From the NCBI RefSeq assembly GCF_016618195.1, contig NZ_CP067099.1, positions 3,472,001 through 3,536,000 of the forward strand: a DNA stretch of 64,000 nt. Reading direction: 5' to 3'. This document shows positions 61,543 to 64,000 of this stretch, piece by piece (positions within the stretch are counted from its first letter, which is position 1; each line of letters starts with the position of its first letter). The notes beneath the pieces are model-generated. The model did no database searches, was not told the DNA's origin, and worked only from the letters and a program-made list of their open reading frames with translations. Origin of the DNA: Providencia manganoxydans (GTDB lineage Bacteria > Pseudomonadota > Gammaproteobacteria > Enterobacterales > Enterobacteriaceae). A program made the translations under genes and the position numbers.

Positions 61543-62518
61543 ACCCATTGTGATCACCCCCGGCGAGCCTGCCGGGGTAGGTCCAGACCTCCTAATCCAG
61601 CTCGCTCAAGAGTTTTGGCCTGTAGAGCTGGTTGCTTGTGCTGATCCTGAATTGCTCCTTACACGCGCTAAACAGCTGAACCTCCCTCTATCATTAAAAA
61701 CCTATGCGCCAGATAGCGGACACGACGCTCAAGATCCTGGAAGTCTCTCTATTCTCCCTGTTACCTTAAATGCTTCTGTTAAGGCAGGTGTTTTAAACGT
61801 TGATAATGGCAGCTATGTCACTGAGACCTTAGCAAGAGCATGTGATGGCTGTTTAAACGGTGAATTTTCTGCGCTTGTGACCGGACCGGTACATAAAGGT
61901 GTCATTAATGACGCAGGTGTTCCATTCAGTGGACACACTGAGTTCTTTGCAGATAGAAGCCATTGCCAGCGCGTCGTCATGATGTTGGCAACTGAAGAAC
62001 TACGCGTTGCGTTAGCAACCACCCATTTGCCATTGAAAGATGTTTCTGCGGCGATCACCCAACAAAGCTTACGTGAAGTCATTACCATCTTAAATCATGA
62101 TTTACGTACTAAGTTTGGCATTGATTCACCCAATATCTATGTATGTGGCTTAAATCCACATGCAGGTGAAGGTGGTCATATGGGAATGGAAGAAATTGAT
62201 ACTATCATCCCTGCTCTTGAAAACCTGCGTGCTGAAGGGATTAATTTGGTTGGACCATTGCCTGCCGATACCCTATTTCAACCCAAATATTTAGATGATG
62301 CAGATGCCGTGCTTGCAATGTATCACGATCAGGGTCTTCCTGTGTTAAAATACCAAGGTTTTGGTAGAGCCGTGAACATTACGTTAGGTCTGCCTTTCAT
62401 CCGTACTTCTGTTGACCATGGCACTGCGCTAGAGTTAGCTGGTACGGGTCGTGCTGATGCGGGGAGCTTTATTACCGCATTGAAGTTAGCTATCCAAATG
62501 ACATATAAGAATTCATGA
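61523..62518 (+). CDS. pdxA: 4-hydroxythreonine-4-phosphate dehydrogenase
   Basis: NAD-dependent step of pyridoxal phosphate synthesis. 331 residues from [20 protein letters not shown]; ATGs upstream are inside surA. Metal and substrate motifs: [51 protein letters not shown] and [16 protein letters not shown]. Overlaps surA by 20 bp and rsmA by 4 bp. Confidence 0.97.
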   Translation: MTKNLNKPIVITPGEPAGVGPDLLIQLAQEFWPVELVACADPELLLTRAKQLNLPLSLKTYAPDSGHDAQDPGSLSILPVTLNASVKAGVLNVDNGSYVTETLARACDGCLNGEFSALVTGPVHKGVINDAGVPFSGHTEFFADRSHCQRVVMMLATEELRVALATTHLPLKDVSAAITQQSLREVITILNHDLRTKFGIDSPNIYVCGLNPHAGEGGHMGMEEIDTIIPALENLRAEGINLVGPLPADTLFQPKYLDDADAVLAMYHDQGLPVLKYQGFGRAVNITLGLPFIRTSVDHGTALELAGTGRADAGSFITALKLAIQMTYKNS

Positions 62519-63324
62519 ATAATCGAGTCCACCAAGGGCATCTTGCCCGCAAACGTTTCGGGCAGAACTTTTTAACTGACCAATTTATTATCGACAGTAT
62601 TGTTGATGCAATGCATCCGCAGCCTGGCCAAGCCATCGTAGAGATTGGCCCAGGCCTAGGTGCATTAACCGAACCCGTTGGTAGTAGAATGGACAAAATG
62701 ACGGTTGTCGAGCTCGACCGCGATCTCGCTGCACGCCTGCATGTTCATCCTCAGTTGAAAGATAAGCTCACTATTATCCAGCAAGATGCGATGACGGTGG
62801 ATTTCGGTGAACTAGCTAAACAGGCGGGTCAACCTTTGCGTGTTTTTGGCAACTTGCCTTATAACATTTCAACGCCATTAATGTTTCATCTGTTTACGTT
62901 CACTAATTCAATTGCAGATATGAACTTCATGCTGCAAAAAGAAGTCGTCAATCGCTTAGTCGCAGGGCCCGGCAGTAAAGCTTATGGCCGTTTAAGTGTT
63001 ATGGCACAATATTATTGCCAAGTGGTTCCTGTTCTCGAAGTCCCACCAACGGCTTTTGCTCCACCACCGAAAGTTGATTCAGCCGTTGTTAGACTTATCC
63101 CTCACCGCGAGAACCCTTATCAGCTAGAAGATATCAAAATGCTCAGCCGTATTACGACGCAAGCATTTAACCAACGCCGTAAAACCATCCGCAATAGCCT
63201 TGGTGATTTACTTAGTGTTGAACAGCTGACAGAGCTTGGTATCGATCCTGGCACTCGCGCTGAAAATATTTCCGTTGCAGCTTATTGTAAAATGGCAAAC
63301 TTCTTAGCAAATTTGCCTAAATAA
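62515..63324 (+). CDS. rsmA: 16S rRNA N6,N6-dimethyladenosine (1518/1519) methyltransferase
   Basis: KsgA family; dimethylates two adjacent adenines late in 30S assembly, and its absence gives kasugamycin resistance. 269 residues. SAM motif [14 protein letters not shown] near 42, motif [11 protein letters not shown] near 115, [12 protein letters not shown] near 223. Starts [24 protein letters not shown] overlap with pdxA. Confidence 0.98.
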   Translation: MNNRVHQGHLARKRFGQNFLTDQFIIDSIVDAMHPQPGQAIVEIGPGLGALTEPVGSRMDKMTVVELDRDLAARLHVHPQLKDKLTIIQQDAMTVDFGELAKQAGQPLRVFGNLPYNISTPLMFHLFTFTNSIADMNFMLQKEVVNRLVAGPGSKAYGRLSVMAQYYCQVVPVLEVPPTAFAPPPKVDSAVVRLIPHRENPYQLEDIKMLSRITTQAFNQRRKTIRNSLGDLLSVEQLTELGIDPGTRAENISVAAYCKMANFLANLPK

Positions 63325-63343
63325 GAGTTGAAAAGGAGGCACT

Positions 63344-63721
63344 ATGCTTAACGAACCGAATGTGAGCATCCAAGTACAGAGTGTCTATATTGTCAGCCAG
63401 TCTCAACCTGAGATAAATCGGTATGTTTTTGCTTATACCATATCTATTCGAAACTTAGGTAGAGAAGCCATTCAGTTAATGAGCCGTTATTGGCTCATCA
63501 CTAACAGTGATGGTCATAAAACTGAAGTGCAAGGTGAAGGCGTCGTTGGCGAGCAGCCTATTATCCAGCCTGGATCCGTCTATCGTTATACGAGTGGCGC
63601 TATCTTAGAAACCCCGATGGGAACAATGGAAGGCTATTACGTCATGCTAAACGGCCGAGGGGAACACTTTCATGTTGATATCCCTGCATTCCGCCTTGCT
63701 TTACCTACTTTGATTAATTAA
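63344..63721 (+). CDS. apaG: ApaG (DUF525) protein
   Basis: 125 residues, single FnIII-like domain. [30 protein letters not shown] and [14 protein letters not shown] are family hallmarks. Function still unclear although the gene always sits with rsmA and apaH. GGAGG lies eight bases upstream. Confidence 0.95.
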   Translation: MLNEPNVSIQVQSVYIVSQSQPEINRYVFAYTISIRNLGREAIQLMSRYWLITNSDGHKTEVQGEGVVGEQPIIQPGSVYRYTSGAILETPMGTMEGYYVMLNGRGEHFHVDIPAFRLALPTLIN

Positions 63722-63723
63722 TT

Positions 63724-64000
63724 ATGTCTACATATCTTATTGGTGATGTGCACGGTTGTTATTACGAATTGCGTGCGTTGCTAGAACAAGTTAATTTTGA
63801 ACCTGAAAAAGACACATTATGGCTCACGGGTGATCTTGTTGCCCGCGGCCCTGAATCATTACAAGTGCTTCGTTATGTTAAAAGCCTTGGTTCATCTGTA
63901 CGTTTAGTACTCGGTAACCACGATCTGCATCTTTTGGGTATTTACTGCAAAATCAGTCGCAATAAACCTAAAGATCATCTTGATGAGTTACTCAATGCTC
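63724..64000 (+). CDS. apaH: Bis(5'-nucleosyl)-tetraphosphatase, symmetrical (partial)
   Basis: Hydrolyses Ap4A to two ADP and removes Np4 caps from RNA. First 92 residues only; runs off the right edge. Starts [20 protein letters not shown] with phosphoesterase motifs [16 protein letters not shown] and LGNHDLHLL. Two bases after the apaG stop. Confidence 0.96.
   Translation, partial: MSTYLIGDVHGCYYELRALLEQVNFEPEKDTLWLTGDLVARGPESLQVLRYVKSLGSSVRLVLGNHDLHLLGIYCKISRNKPKDHLDELLNA

Overview
The window is chromosomal DNA of a low-GC enterobacterium. Protein sequences, ERIC repeats and gene order point to Morganellaceae, most likely Providencia or a close relative; this is my inference from recognisable homologues, not a database result. 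Almost every gene has a clear E. coli counterpart, and they fall into three blocks that are separate on the E. coli map. Block 1 (1-9.2 kb) is rpsB / map-glnD-dapD-yaeH. Block 2 (9.2-46.3 kb) runs yqcA-truC-yqcC, csrB, syd, queF, ppnN, xni, rlmM-ygdD, gcvA/gcvB, csdA-csdE, tcdA, mltA, three initiator tRNAs, amiC, argA, recD-recB-ptrA-recC, the ppdA-ppdB-ygdB-ppdC pseudopilin genes, thyA, lgt, ptsP and rppH. Block 3 (46.3-64 kb) is thiBPQ, polB, rapA, rluA, djlA, lptD-surA-pdxA-rsmA-apaG-apaH.

Accessory DNA is limited. A 2.5 kb islet between rpsB and map holds a secreted Sel1-repeat protein, a complete orphan Hcp (type VI secretion tube protein/effector carrier) and an unrecognised 338-residue protein with hydrophobic segments; an effector/immunity role is inference. 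A VirK/YbjX-family gene lies between yqcC and syd, and an unrecognised acidic 189-residue protein lies downstream of recD. ThyA is of the 283-residue type that I remember from Vibrio rather than the E. coli type.

Regulation is well represented. The rpsB leader has a promoter with a GC-rich discriminator. A short CsrB-type sRNA (four AGGAT hairpin-loop motifs, strong terminator, upstream UvrY/GacA-type palindrome) lies next to syd. GcvB is nearly base-for-base recognisable and has a good promoter. A pair of ARG boxes with 3-bp spacing precedes argA. A TPP riboswitch precedes thiB, with a visible pair of competing helices that would expose or hide the ribosome binding site. The initiator tRNA cluster has a promoter with a GC-rich discriminator.

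Six ERIC elements or derivatives are present; several sit right at the stop codon of the preceding gene, and one supplies the mltA stop codon. A run of eight 7-bp repeats (GCTTTTY) grows out of the rluA terminator. I see no insertion sequence, prophage, CRISPR array or integrase. The most interesting targets for follow-up are the Hcp islet, the compact CsrB locus, the thiB riboswitch switch and the ERIC/gene-end pattern.
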